Source of the DNA: Clostridiales bacterium | GTDB taxonomy: Bacteria > Bacillota > Clostridia > Lutisporales > Lutisporaceae | Assembly (NCBI GenBank): GCA_012521375.1 | Contig: JAAYMO010000131.1 | Coordinates: forward strand, 1 to 37,226 | Reading direction: 5' to 3' | Length of the DNA stretch: 37,226 nt | Shown: positions 1 to 8,764 of the stretch, piece after piece | How the letters are laid out: each line of letters opens with the position of its first letter | Numbering within the stretch: position 1 is the stretch's first letter | Program-made: the position numbers and the translations under genes | The notes under the pieces: generated by a model | The model's input: only the letters and a program-made list of their open reading frames with translations | Told to the model about the DNA's origin: nothing | Databases searched by the model: none

Positions 1-827
1 GTCAAATCTGCAGTAAAATCCGTATCAAATACTTTATCAAAGCCTAATCTTCTTAAAGCAGAAACCATTTTCCCTTCCACATTTGTTCCTACAGGCATTC
101 CGAACTCTTCACCTAAAGCCACTCTTACTGCCGGAGCCGTTTGTGCAACTACAAATAATTCATCATCGTCTAATGCCTCCCAAACCCTATCTCTATCATC
201 CTTTTCTCTTAAAGCTCCTACAGGGCATACCTTAATACATTGTCCACAATTTATACAAGCCACTTCTGCTATACTTTTATCAAAATATGTTGTTACCGTG
301 GTATCTACCCCTCTTCTTGCGAAATTAATAATTCCAGTTCCTTGTATATTCTTGCAAATGCTGATGCATCTACCACAAAGGATGCATTTATTTTGATCTC
401 TGACTATTGATGGTGAAGCTTCATCAACTGCATAATGTTTTTTTTCACCTTCATAGTCTACTATATCGATTCCCATTTCCTCAGCCAGCTTTTGCAGCTC
501 ACAGTTTAGATTCCTTGAGCACGTTAGACATTCTCTTTCATGTCTTGCCAGCATCAGTTTCAGTATCGTAGTTCTTGCCTCTCTAACGCTTTTGGAGTTA
601 GTTTTGACTTCCATACCCTCTGCAACAGGCAAAGTGCAAGCAGCCTGTAAAGACCTTGCCCCTTTAACCTCAACTACGCACATTCTGCATGCTCCAACTT
701 CATTTATATCCTTAAGATAACAAAGGGTTGGTATATTAATATTTATTGATCGAGCCGCCTCTAAAACTGTCGTGTTCTCTGGAGCTTGAGTCTTAATACC
801 ATCGATTGTCAGATTAACCATTTTCAT
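1..827 (-). CDS. [FeFe]-hydrogenase catalytic subunit, N-terminal 275 residues (runs off left edge)
   Basis: Translating the minus strand from the ATG at 827 (GGAGG eight bases upstream) gives an open frame to the window edge. In order it shows a plant-ferredoxin-type [2Fe-2S] domain with cysteines in [15 protein letters not shown], a His-Cys cluster motif ([14 protein letters not shown]), two [4Fe-4S] motifs ([11 protein letters not shown] and [12 protein letters not shown]), and then the start of the H-cluster domain ([24 protein letters not shown]). The H-cluster start separates it from NuoG and formate dehydrogenase alpha subunits, which share the N-terminal modules. The family (HndD/HydA type) makes or consumes H2 in the cytoplasm, often as the catalytic subunit of an NAD(P)/ferredoxin-linked or formate-dehydrogenase-linked complex. 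Active-site cysteines lie beyond the edge. The gene is preceded by a riboswitch-like leader. It is absent from the ORF track only because it is incomplete. Confidence 0.93.
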   Translation of the reverse strand, partial: MKMVNLTIDGIKTQAPENTTVLEAARSININIPTLCYLKDINEVGACRMCVVEVKGARSLQAACTLPVAEGMEVKTNSKSVREARTTILKLMLARHERECLTCSRNLNCELQKLAEEMGIDIVDYEGEKKHYAVDEASPSIVRDQNKCILCGRCISICKNIQGTGIINFARRGVDTTVTTYFDKSIAEVACINCGQCIKVCPVGALREKDDRDRVWEALDDDELFVVAQTAPAVRVALGEEFGMPVGTNVEGKMVSALRRLGFDKVFDTDFTADL

Positions 828-866
828 CGGGTCATCCTCCTTATAAGAATTTTCAAAAAAATTATT

Positions 867-889
867 AAACTCCTTTATTCAAGGAGTTT
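867..889 (-). terminator. Intrinsic terminator in the hydrogenase leader (riboswitch expression platform)
   Basis: On the minus strand AAACTCCTT-GAATA-AAGGAGTTT forms a perfect 9-bp stem followed by AATAATTTTTTT. It lies between the aptamer-like region and the hydrogenase start, so it would act as an attenuator. Its 3' arm (AAAGGAGTTT) is an exact copy of the P1 3' strand of the upstream structure at 954-963, so an alternative antiterminator pairing is available. Confidence 0.8.
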
Positions 890-945
890 TCAGCAAAAAA
901 TCACTATAAATATTCATTATAAATATTTATTTGCATATTTACAGC

Positions 946-1064
946 AAGCTTATAAACTCCTTTCCAAACATGGGAGGCATGAACATTTCTATTCATACCC
1001 ATCGATCTGCAAACCGTAGACAGTTCCTTAGGTTTCCAGATTCGGAGATATTTAGTTATAAGTT
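946..1064 (-). ncRNA. Moco/Wco (molybdenum or tungsten cofactor) riboswitch aptamer, probably P3-less form
   Basis: The minus-strand leader folds as P1 (CTTATAA with TTATAAG, and CTCC with GGAG), a long hairpin (ATCTG..AAACC with GGTTT..CAGAT) and a second hairpin (ATGGGTATGAA with TTCATGCCTCCCAT). It carries the blocks AACTG-N-TACGG, AGAAATG, GCCTCCC and TGGAAAGG followed by AAGCTT. I recall the same blocks, in the same order, from the E. coli moaA Moco element. The stem known as P3 in Moco RNAs seems absent; P3-less members have been proposed to sense the tungsten cofactor. A terminator follows, so ligand binding would probably switch expression off. The 63-aa ORF on the track here is a shadow of this RNA. 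Assignment rests on remembered consensus, not a covariance search. Confidence 0.78.
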
Positions 1065-1103
1065 TATAATGATAGTATAAATATTTAACATTCAATTATA
1101 TTC

Positions 1104-1132
1104 ATTTTATTATATTGTCTATATTTTGTCAA
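1104..1132 (-). promoter_or_regulatory. SigA-type promoter of the hydrogenase leader
   Basis: On the minus strand a TTGACA box (1127-1132) and TAAAAT (1104-1109) are separated by 17 bases. The predicted start near 1097 lies about 30 bases before the aptamer P1 strand, as expected for a leader riboswitch. Confidence 0.6.
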
Positions 1133-1165
1133 TATATTGTCGAAAAAACCAAAATAATGCCAAAA

Positions 1166-1197
1166 TAAAAAGCTGCGTCAAATAACGCAGCTTTTTA
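1166..1197 (-). terminator. Terminator after groEL
   Basis: TAAAAAGCTGCGT and ACGCAGCTTTTTA form a perfect 13-bp stem with a 6-base loop, directly after the groEL stop codon. A-tracts and T-tracts on both sides would let it work in both orientations. Confidence 0.88.
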
Positions 1198-1203
1198 TCT
1201 ATC

Positions 1204-2832
<1,629 letters not shown>

Positions 2833-2849
2833 TTATATACCCTCCCTTA

Positions 2850-3134
<285 letters not shown>

Positions 3135-3184
3135 TTATAACCCTCCTTAAGTTTTTTTTACAAACTTGGTATGTATCCTTTTTA

Positions 3185-3211
3185 TTAGCACTCACTCAAG
3201 ATGAGTGCTAA
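3185..3211 (-). promoter_or_regulatory. CIRCE operator (HrcA binding site)
   Basis: TTAGCACTC-N9-GAGTGCTAA is a perfect match to the CIRCE inverted repeat. It lies just upstream of groES, so groESL is expected to be repressed by HrcA and induced by heat or unfolded protein. hrcA itself is not in the window. The rest of the 3135-3421 gap is AT-rich and shows only this operator and the next terminator. Confidence 0.97.
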
Positions 3212-3368
3212 TCACAATATAATAATAAATAATGGTTTAAAACTGCGCAAATTACTAATTTGCCATTTTATTGGGTTTTTTGGTCGTTTTTTAATAATAC
3301 TTCAATTTATCTCTCGTTTGCATTATTTTACTTAAAATATATGCTGTTTTCTCTGTCATGCAAAAAAT

Positions 3369-3391
3369 AAAGGCTTTAATAAGCCTTTTTA
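3369..3391 (-). terminator. Terminator after the ModE-like gene
   Basis: AAAGGCTT and AAGCCTTT form an 8-bp stem with a 4-base loop. On the minus strand it is followed by a T-rich run. It closes the transporter/ModE operon about 30 bases after its last stop codon. Confidence 0.8.
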
Positions 3392-3421
3392 TTATAGCCA
3401 ATATAGTCTTATTCATACATT

Positions 3422-3754
3422 TTAAGCAAAATATTTCTCATATATCCTTTCAATCTCTTCGGCAGCATCATTTCTGAATCTCTCATATTTCTCCATCAAG
3501 TCCTTGGCTTCTTGGGTCAGTTTAGAACCTCCTCCTTTAACTCCTCCTATTTCTCTTTCAAGAAGTTCTATCTTTAACTCTCTTTCTGCATTTTTTAATA
3601 TATTCAATGCTTTGGAATAAGCCATCCCCATTTCACTTGCAGCTTTATTGAGAGAACCCAACTTGTCTACCAGAACCAATAGCCTATAAGGTCCCTGTCC
3701 GAATACTTTGGTACCATCATCGCTTTTTATCCATAGACTATATCCAGCTTTCAT
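3422..3754 (-). CDS. ModE-like winged-helix regulator (DNA-binding domain only)
   Basis: The 110-residue product matches the N-terminal DNA-binding domain of ModE: GPYRLLVLVDKLGSLNKAASEMGMAYSKA is the helix-turn-helix, and LLEREIGGVKGGGSKLTQEA is the wing with its conserved GG-GG turn. ModE controls molybdate and tungstate uptake and molybdoenzyme genes. The C-terminal molbindin domains that bind oxyanion in E. coli ModE are absent, so this is a short form whose signal is unclear. It overlaps the upstream ABC ATPase gene by four bases (ATGA), so it is the last cistron of the transporter operon. That points to molybdate/tungstate as the transported substrate. It may act on the palindrome at 6647-6670. 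Confidence 0.88.
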   Translation of the reverse strand: MKAGYSLWIKSDDGTKVFGQGPYRLLVLVDKLGSLNKAASEMGMAYSKALNILKNAERELKIELLEREIGGVKGGGSKLTQEAKDLMEKYERFRNDAAEEIERIYEKYFA

Positions 3755-4530
3755 GCATTTAACCTCACCATCACATATTTTTCTCTATGCCTTATTATAT
3801 CAATTTTACCATATATCCTGGTAAAGATTTTCTTCAAAAATACATTATCTACATCTCTTGTATCAAATTCTGCCAATATCCTTCCATCTTCAAGGAATAT
3901 TATTCTATCACAATAATTGAGTGCATAATTAGGATCGTGCAAGGTTATAAGTCCTCCACGTCTTTCTGTTTTTATCAATTCACTTATTCTTGTAAGCACC
4001 ATATGTCTGTTATTATAGTCCAATGCACTGTCGGGCTCATCAAAAAGCATTATTTCTGCATTCTGCATAAGACTTCTGCATATGATTATCAGTTGCTTTT
4101 GCCCTTCACTTAGATGGAGGAAGTTTTCATAGGCATATCTCTCCATCCCCATCTTTTCCAGCATATCATAGGCCAATTTTTTATGAATTTTATTAGGAGA
4201 GCTGAATATACCCAGATAAGGGGTTATTCCCATCAGAACCACATCTATTACGCGAGTGTTGTATATTATGCTGTTCCTTTGGGGCATAAAGCTTATATGT
4301 CTAGCCCTCTCTTTTTCATTTAAATCAAAACTATTCTTTTCATTTATATAGCATTTTCCCGATATAGGTTTTAGAAGGCCGCTTATTGTCTTCAAAAGAG
4401 TGGTTTTCCCGGTCCCATTAAGACCCAAAAGTGCCACCAGTTCGCCTTCTCTTAATGAAAAGCTTATATCCTCCAATATTATATTATCTCCATAACCAGC
4501 TTTTATGTTTTCCATTCTCAATATTTCCAT
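3751..4530 (-). CDS. ABC transporter ATP-binding protein, FecCD-type importer (probable molybdate/tungstate)
   Basis: The 259-residue cytoplasmic ATPase has Walker A GLNGTGKTTLLK (about residues 36-47), signature LSEGQKQL in place of the commoner LSGGQ, Walker B MLFDEP, and an H-loop in ITLHDPNYAL. In general family terms it belongs with FecE/BtuD-type subunits that drive type II importers. It starts ten bases after the permease gene and overlaps the ModE-like gene. The Haemophilus MolABC system is a precedent for a FecCD-type importer that carries molybdate and tungstate. Iron-siderophore or B12 uptake remains possible from domain content alone. Confidence 0.9.
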   Translation of the reverse strand: MEILRMENIKAGYGDNIILEDISFSLREGELVALLGLNGTGKTTLLKTISGLLKPISGKCYINEKNSFDLNEKERARHISFMPQRNSIIYNTRVIDVVLMGITPYLGIFSSPNKIHKKLAYDMLEKMGMERYAYENFLHLSEGQKQLIIICRSLMQNAEIMLFDEPDSALDYNNRHMVLTRISELIKTERRGGLITLHDPNYALNYCDRIIFLEDGRILAEFDTRDVDNVFLKKIFTRIYGKIDIIRHREKYVMVRLNA

Positions 4531-4540
4531 AATAACCCTC

Positions 4541-5548
4541 CTAATAACGACTCATGAGATATGCCAGATACGGGGCTCCGATAAAGGTAGTGAGAATGCT
4601 TATGGGCAGCTCACTTACGCTTATGCTCCTTACCAAACAATCTGCAACTGTTAGGATAATGGCTCCTATAAACCCGCTTAATATAACGGCAGCAAAATCA
4701 TTTCTCCTCCTTATCATCCTGGCTATATGGGGTGCTATAAGCCCAATAAAACTTATGAGTCCGGTTAAACATATGATGCTAGCAACAATCAGTGTAGAAC
4801 AGATTATGACCGCCCAGCGGGTTGACTCTACCTTCACTCCTAAACTTTTGGCCTCCTCGTCATTGAGAGATAATATGTTGATTTGCCATCTTAATAAAAT
4901 AATTCCAATAATGCCGATGAAAAATAGAGGAAGCATGGTCATAACTTTTGAGGAGGTGACAGATGCAAAACTGCCCATAGCCCAGAATTCCATAGCTGCC
5001 AGCTCTTTTTCCGGATCTGCAACATATTTCATCATCATTATGATCCCTTGAGCGATAGAGCCGATGACAAGACCTGAAAGGACGAAGGCTACAACTCCCT
5101 TTTCCTTTGCTATTTTTGTGAGGCCTAGAGCGATAAATACCGCTGCTATACCACCTATAAATGCATTCATGGCTATGGTCAAGGTGCCTCCTGAAAAGAA
5201 AACTATGGCTATAGCTGCTCCAAGATTAGCTCCAGATGCCACACCTATTATATCAGGACTTGCCAGTGGGTTCTTGAAGATTATCTGATATATGCTGCCA
5301 GAAACACTCAGCCCCATTCCTGCAACGATTACCATTATGGTTCTAGGAAGGCGGAGAGTGTAAAAAACAGTTTTAACCATATCATTCACTTCTCCGCCTG
5401 TTGCAATATTGAAAATATCATCTAAGGTTATAGGATATTTGCCTGTAACTATGGACAGAAATATGACCAGCACAAACAGTCCAAGAATTATCACATATTT
5501 GCCAAGTTCTTTATCTTGTATATTCCGACTCGCATCCACATTTTTCAT
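4541..5548 (-). CDS. FecCD-type ABC transporter permease
   Basis: The 335-residue membrane protein has about nine to ten hydrophobic segments. FecCD-family signatures include TLRLPRTIMVIVAGMGLSVSG, NPLASPDIIGVASGANLGAA and GLISFIGLIAPHIARMIRR, the last forming the coupling region to the ATPase. It forms the translocation pore of a type II importer. Its ATG overlaps the stop of the substrate-binding protein gene by one base (TAATG), so the two are translationally coupled. The domain does not fix the substrate; the ModE-like gene and the operator suggest molybdate or tungstate. Confidence 0.9.
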   Translation of the reverse strand: MKNVDASRNIQDKELGKYVIILGLFVLVIFLSIVTGKYPITLDDIFNIATGGEVNDMVKTVFYTLRLPRTIMVIVAGMGLSVSGSIYQIIFKNPLASPDIIGVASGANLGAAIAIVFFSGGTLTIAMNAFIGGIAAVFIALGLTKIAKEKGVVAFVLSGLVIGSIAQGIIMMMKYVADPEKELAAMEFWAMGSFASVTSSKVMTMLPLFFIGIIGIILLRWQINILSLNDEEAKSLGVKVESTRWAVIICSTLIVASIICLTGLISFIGLIAPHIARMIRRRNDFAAVILSGFIGAIILTVADCLVRSISVSELPISILTTFIGAPYLAYLMSRY

Positions 5549-6624
5549 TATTTTGTCAATTCCTCTTTATTTATCTCTATATCATAAAACTCCTTATAAA
5601 ACTCTACTGCCTCATCCTTGAATTTATCATAAGGGTATTTGTCCTCATTTAAAATGCTTGAAAGCCACATAGTACCAAGAATGCTGGATGGTACAGGTGA
5701 ATCCCAGGCTTCGAAAGCATCGGGCATAGTATATACATCTCCGTTCTTTATTGCAGTGATGGATTTCAGTTTTTCATCATTTAAAATATCTTCTTTTGAG
5801 TAGACAGCAGAAGGTACGATTATAATCACATCAGGATTATAGTTTAAAAGCTGCTCATAGGAAATAACTGCCCAATATGTGTCATCTATATCAGAAGTAA
5901 CATTAAAGCCGCCTGCATCCTCTATCATATAATTTTGGAACATATTCTTTGATGGGGTTGAAAGAAAATCACTGTTTCCGCCCATGTAAACCCTTTTCTT
6001 TTCACTATCTCCTACCATCTCTTTCATTTCAGCAAGCTTGCTGTCGTAATAAGATTTTAATCTTTCTCCTCTGTCTTCTGTTCCTGTCGCTTTGCTTACC
6101 ATATCAATGGTTTCCTTCAGCAAATCCATATTCTCCGGATTCACTGCGATCACATTTATTCCTAATTTTTCAAGATTCTCTACAGCTTCTCTCAATCTTA
6201 TTGGTAATACTACCAAATCCGGTTCTAAGGCAGCACAGCCCTCCAAATCAAAATTCTTTGCACTGCCAACATTAGGAAGATCTATAAATTGGGGAGCTGC
6301 CAATAAATAAATAGGCCTTTTATCTGCTCCAACCTCTATACCGACTACATTGTCTTCCAAACCTAAAGCTATCAACAGTGAAGTAGTTATGTAATAACCG
6401 CTGACGATTCTCTTGGGTTTTTCTTTAAAAACCACTTCTCTTCCAAGATGATCTGTTATTTTAATTTCAGTAATTTCATTTACTTCCTGTTCATTTTTGC
6501 TTTCTTCATTGTCCCCTACAGAATTATTTCCTACATTATTTGTAGAACAACCAATTAAAGATAGGAACATAGAAATAACTAATAATAGCCCTATGATTCT
6601 TTTAAAAGATTTTGATGATAGCAT
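5548..6624 (-). CDS. ABC transporter substrate-binding lipoprotein (periplasmic-binding fold, FecB/BtuF type)
   Basis: The 358-residue product starts with a lipoprotein signal peptide (lipobox LIGC, Cys near residue 26) followed by a low-complexity Asn/Glu linker. The mature part has the helical-backbone class III fold: TDHLGREVVFKEKPKRIV, then LGLEDNVVGIE, and a second lobe beginning near VYMGGNSDF. Such proteins deliver substrate to FecCD-type permeases from the outer face of the membrane. It is the first gene of a four-gene operon (binding protein, permease, ATPase, ModE-like). GAGGTG provides the ribosome binding site. A ModE-type palindrome sits 23 bases before the start codon. Confidence 0.9.
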   Translation of the reverse strand: MLSSKSFKRIIGLLLVISMFLSLIGCSTNNVGNNSVGDNEESKNEQEVNEITEIKITDHLGREVVFKEKPKRIVSGYYITTSLLIALGLEDNVVGIEVGADKRPIYLLAAPQFIDLPNVGSAKNFDLEGCAALEPDLVVLPIRLREAVENLEKLGINVIAVNPENMDLLKETIDMVSKATGTEDRGERLKSYYDSKLAEMKEMVGDSEKKRVYMGGNSDFLSTPSKNMFQNYMIEDAGGFNVTSDIDDTYWAVISYEQLLNYNPDVIIIVPSAVYSKEDILNDEKLKSITAIKNGDVYTMPDAFEAWDSPVPSSILGTMWLSSILNEDKYPYDKFKDEAVEFYKEFYDIEINKEELTK

Positions 6625-6646
6625 AAAATCACCTCTTAGCTTTAAT

Positions 6647-6670
6647 CGTTATACTTTTGTTTAAATAACG
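6647..6670 (-). promoter_or_regulatory. Putative ModE operator
   Basis: CGTTAT-N12-ATAACG is a perfect inverted repeat placed between the promoter and the substrate-binding protein start. I recall that E. coli modA has the same half-sites with the same 12-base spacing (CGTTAT..ATAACG). The position just downstream of the -10 box suits repression when the metal oxyanion is plentiful. Confidence 0.62.
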
Positions 6671-6679
6671 CTTAATTAT

Positions 6680-6707
6680 ATATTACCATTCTTTTCGAAA
6701 AATTCAA
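6680..6707 (-). promoter_or_regulatory. Promoter of the FecCD-type transporter operon
   Basis: On the minus strand TTGAAT (6702-6707) and TAATAT (6680-6685) are 16 bases apart. The ModE-type palindrome begins ten bases downstream, covering the expected transcription start. Confidence 0.5.
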
Positions 6708-6736
6708 GCAAAAGTTATATAAGATAAATTAGTTTG

Positions 6737-6765
6737 TTGAACCTTACATGGTTTTCCAGTATAAT
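6737..6765 (+). promoter_or_regulatory. Promoter of the YtxH/DUF948-like pair
   Basis: TTGAAC (6737-6742) and TATAAT (6760-6765) are separated by exactly 17 bases, 40 bases before the ytxH-like start codon. It is divergent from the transporter promoter. Confidence 0.75.
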
Positions 6766-6805
6766 TAAACACAATAATCAATATTTAGTATAAGGAGGGG
6801 TTTCA

Positions 6806-7210
6806 ATGTCATTAAAGGAAATATTGACTAAATCAAAAAAGGAAAAGAAAAAAGCTAAAGCTGTCGATACTGCAAAAAAAGTTGGAGTAGGCCTAGGTAT
6901 AGGTGCTGCTTTAGGTGCCGTTAGTGGTATTTTGTTTGCTCCAAAATCCGGAGAAGAGACCAGAAAAGATATTGCAAATGCTGCTAAAAATGCAGCTGAT
7001 ACCGTAAAAAAGAATGTTGAAGAAGCAGGAGATAAGATATCTAAGATTGTAGAAGAAGGAAAAGAAAGAATCGTTAGTATCAGAAATAGCAAAGAGGAAG
7101 TAGAAGAAGGAAAAGAAGAAGCTGCAGCAGAAGGAGAAGAATGCTGCGAAGACACCGAATGTTGCTGCGAAGGCTGTAGTGATGAAAGCGATACTAAAGA
7201 GGAGGCCTAG
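6806..7210 (+). CDS. YtxH-domain protein with a Cys-rich acidic tail
   Basis: The 134-residue product starts with a Lys-rich segment, then a Gly/Ala-rich membrane-associating stretch (VGVGLGIGAALGAVSGILFAPKSGEETR) that is the YtxH signature, then an amphipathic alanine/lysine helix (about residues 50-100). YtxH proteins are small envelope or general-stress proteins of Firmicutes without a known activity. The last 25 residues are unusual: acidic, with six cysteines in ECCEDTECCCEGC, suggesting metal binding or redox chemistry. A GGAGGGG ribosome binding site precedes the ATG. The DUF948-like gene begins two bases after the stop. Confidence 0.82.
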   Translation: MSLKEILTKSKKEKKKAKAVDTAKKVGVGLGIGAALGAVSGILFAPKSGEETRKDIANAAKNAADTVKKNVEEAGDKISKIVEEGKERIVSIRNSKEEVEEGKEEAAAEGEECCEDTECCCEGCSDESDTKEEA

Positions 7211-7212
7211 TT

Positions 7213-7581
7213 ATGATCTCCTATAGAGATTTGGCTTTTGCCATACTGTTCGTGATAGCGGTGGCTTTAGGGATATACTTATTTATGGTGTTGAATCATC
7301 TGTCTCATTTACTTAAAAGATTAAGAGAATTATCAGACAAGTACAGTTCTCATATAGAAAAGACCATAGACAGATTGCCTTCAATAGCTGCCAACATCGA
7401 TGAAACAGCAGAAAACATGAAACAGGGAATAGAAAAAGCTGCGGCTACGGTAGATACTGTGGGAGACACCATTACTGAAACGGTTGCCGCTGTAAATACC
7501 GGGACTCAGGAAGTTGTTGAATATGTAAAGATCATCGCAGATATTATAAAAGTATTGATAAATACTTTTGGGAAAAAATAG
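7213..7581 (+). CDS. DUF948-like single-span membrane protein
   Basis: The 122-residue product has one N-terminal transmembrane helix (LAFAILFVIAVALGIYLFMVL) followed by an extended amphipathic, probably coiled-coil region. There THR/ALA/VAL-rich heptads (IDETAENMKQGIEKAAATVDTVGD) resemble DUF948 and other general-stress membrane proteins. Its ribosome binding site GGAGG overlaps the end of the ytxH-like gene, so the two are co-translated, a pairing common in Firmicutes. No enzymatic motif is seen. The probable role is envelope stress or structure. Confidence 0.72.
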   Translation: MISYRDLAFAILFVIAVALGIYLFMVLNHLSHLLKRLRELSDKYSSHIEKTIDRLPSIAANIDETAENMKQGIEKAAATVDTVGDTITETVAAVNTGTQEVVEYVKIIADIIKVLINTFGKK

Positions 7582-7589
7582 TATTTTTG

Positions 7590-7905
7590 AAACCACTAAA
7601 AACACTGAACACACGGCTTTATGTCTATTGCCTAGATGACTAAAGTAAACTAGAATAATCATATTCGATATTAGATTCAATAGCCAGGAAATCCTTTTAA
7701 GTTGGATACCATTCTCAGGTCGCCAGTATCCTGTCTATGGTGTTAGGGTATTCTTTTGGCTCTTAACTTTATAGCTGTGCTAAGAAAGCTACATTTGTAT
7801 GCATATTAAATATGCACATAATGTAGCTCTCTTAGTTTGGCCATAAAGACCCAAGAGAAATATCTAAACTCACATAGCCCGCAGCAAGTAAAAAGACGGA
7901 ATAGG
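7590..7905. repeat. Dispersed palindromic repeat, copy A
   Basis: This gap between convergent genes starts with GAAACCACTAAAAACACTG, the same terminal sequence as copies B and C. It goes on to AGAATAATCATAT (shared with B) and AGGGTATTCTTTTGG (shared, in inverse orientation, with the flank of B and C). Bases 7760-7857 form a long imperfect hairpin: GCTACATT with AATGTAGC, CTAAG with CTTAG, CTTTAT with ATAAAG, CTCTT with AAGAG. No coding potential is seen. It could serve both genes as a terminator or be the remnant of a small mobile repeat. Confidence 0.6.
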
Positions 7906-7930
7906 AATACCTTGACGGCGCAATCAATAA

Positions 7931-8695
7931 TCAATCTATCTTTAGCTTACTTTCAATATAATCTACCGCTTGTGAAAGATAATCCTTATCCAGCTTTTCT
8001 ACCTCGCCTTTATCACAGGCTTCTGCCAAAATAGGATCTATAGGCATCCTTCCTAGCACTTCTATATCAAGAGTTTTCGCAATACCTTCAATATGACTTT
8101 CTCCAAACACATTTATCCTTTCGTTGCAATGAGGACACTCCACATAGCTCATATTCTCCACAATACCCAGAACAGGCACCCTCATCGACTTTGCCATATT
8201 GTATGCCTTTCGAACAATCATATGAACCAGATCCTGAGGGGTTGTAACAACTATAATCCCATCTAAGGGTATCGTTTGGAATACAGTCAACACCACATCG
8301 CTGGTTCCCGGAGGCATATCTATGAACAAATAATCTATATCTTCCCAAATTACATCAGTCCAAAACTGTTTTACAACACCGGATACAAGAGGACCTCTCC
8401 AAATTACCGGCGAGTCTTCCTCTTCTAATAGTAAATTGATAGACATTATCTTGATATCGTTTTGAGTTTTCTCTGGCAAAATACCTTCTTCCGAAGCTAA
8501 AGCTTTGTTGCTTATACCGAACATTTTAGGAATTGATGGACCTGTTATATCCGCATCCAAGATTCCAACCTTATAACCCTTTCTTCTTGTAAGAACTGCC
8601 AATGAGGAAGTCACCAAGGATTTTCCAACTCCGCCTTTCCCGCTTACAACTCCAATTATTTTTTTAATGGCGTTTTTACCATTATTTTGACTCAT
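7931..8695 (-). CDS. mrp: Mrp/NBP35-family P-loop ATPase, iron-sulfur carrier
   Basis: The start is placed at the second Met of the track ORF (ATG at 8695) because AGGAG lies nine bases before it and runs into the first ATG. The 254-residue product has the deviant Walker A GVVSGKGGVGKSLVTSSLA, DADITGPSIPKMFG, and Walker B-like DYLFIDMPPGTSDV. A CxxC motif (VECPHCNE) near residue 180 is the site that binds a bridging [4Fe-4S] cluster in Mrp/ApbC proteins. It carries and delivers Fe-S clusters in the cytoplasm. The MerR-type regulator lies 69 bases upstream on the same strand. Confidence 0.93.
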   Translation of the reverse strand: MSQNNGKNAIKKIIGVVSGKGGVGKSLVTSSLAVLTRRKGYKVGILDADITGPSIPKMFGISNKALASEEGILPEKTQNDIKIMSINLLLEEEDSPVIWRGPLVSGVVKQFWTDVIWEDIDYLFIDMPPGTSDVVLTVFQTIPLDGIIVVTTPQDLVHMIVRKAYNMAKSMRVPVLGIVENMSYVECPHCNERINVFGESHIEGIAKTLDIEVLGRMPIDPILAEACDKGEVEKLDKDYLSQAVDYIESKLKID

Positions 8696-8764
8696 TTTGG
8701 TCATCTCCTAACTAAATATAAAAATTCTTAACATTTATTATTTGAGATTTTTATTTAAATAATC

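Noticed and set aside
1-827. Formate dehydrogenase alpha subunit or NuoG
   Set aside because: The N-terminal Fe-S modules are shared, but [15 protein letters not shown] and FDTDFTADL are [FeFe]-hydrogenase H-domain motifs.
904-1095. 63-aa minus-strand ORF between hydrogenase and groEL
   Set aside because: It lies across the Moco/Wco-like aptamer and has no ribosome binding site; its base pattern is explained by RNA structure.
4541-5548. Plain iron-siderophore transporter annotation
   Set aside because: Domain similarity alone would give this, but the overlapping ModE-like gene and the ModE-type palindrome favour an oxyanion substrate; kept as an alternative.
7837-8034. 65-aa plus-strand ORF overlapping the mrp 3' end
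   Set aside because: It is antisense to mrp, has no ribosome binding site, and falls in repeat copy A.
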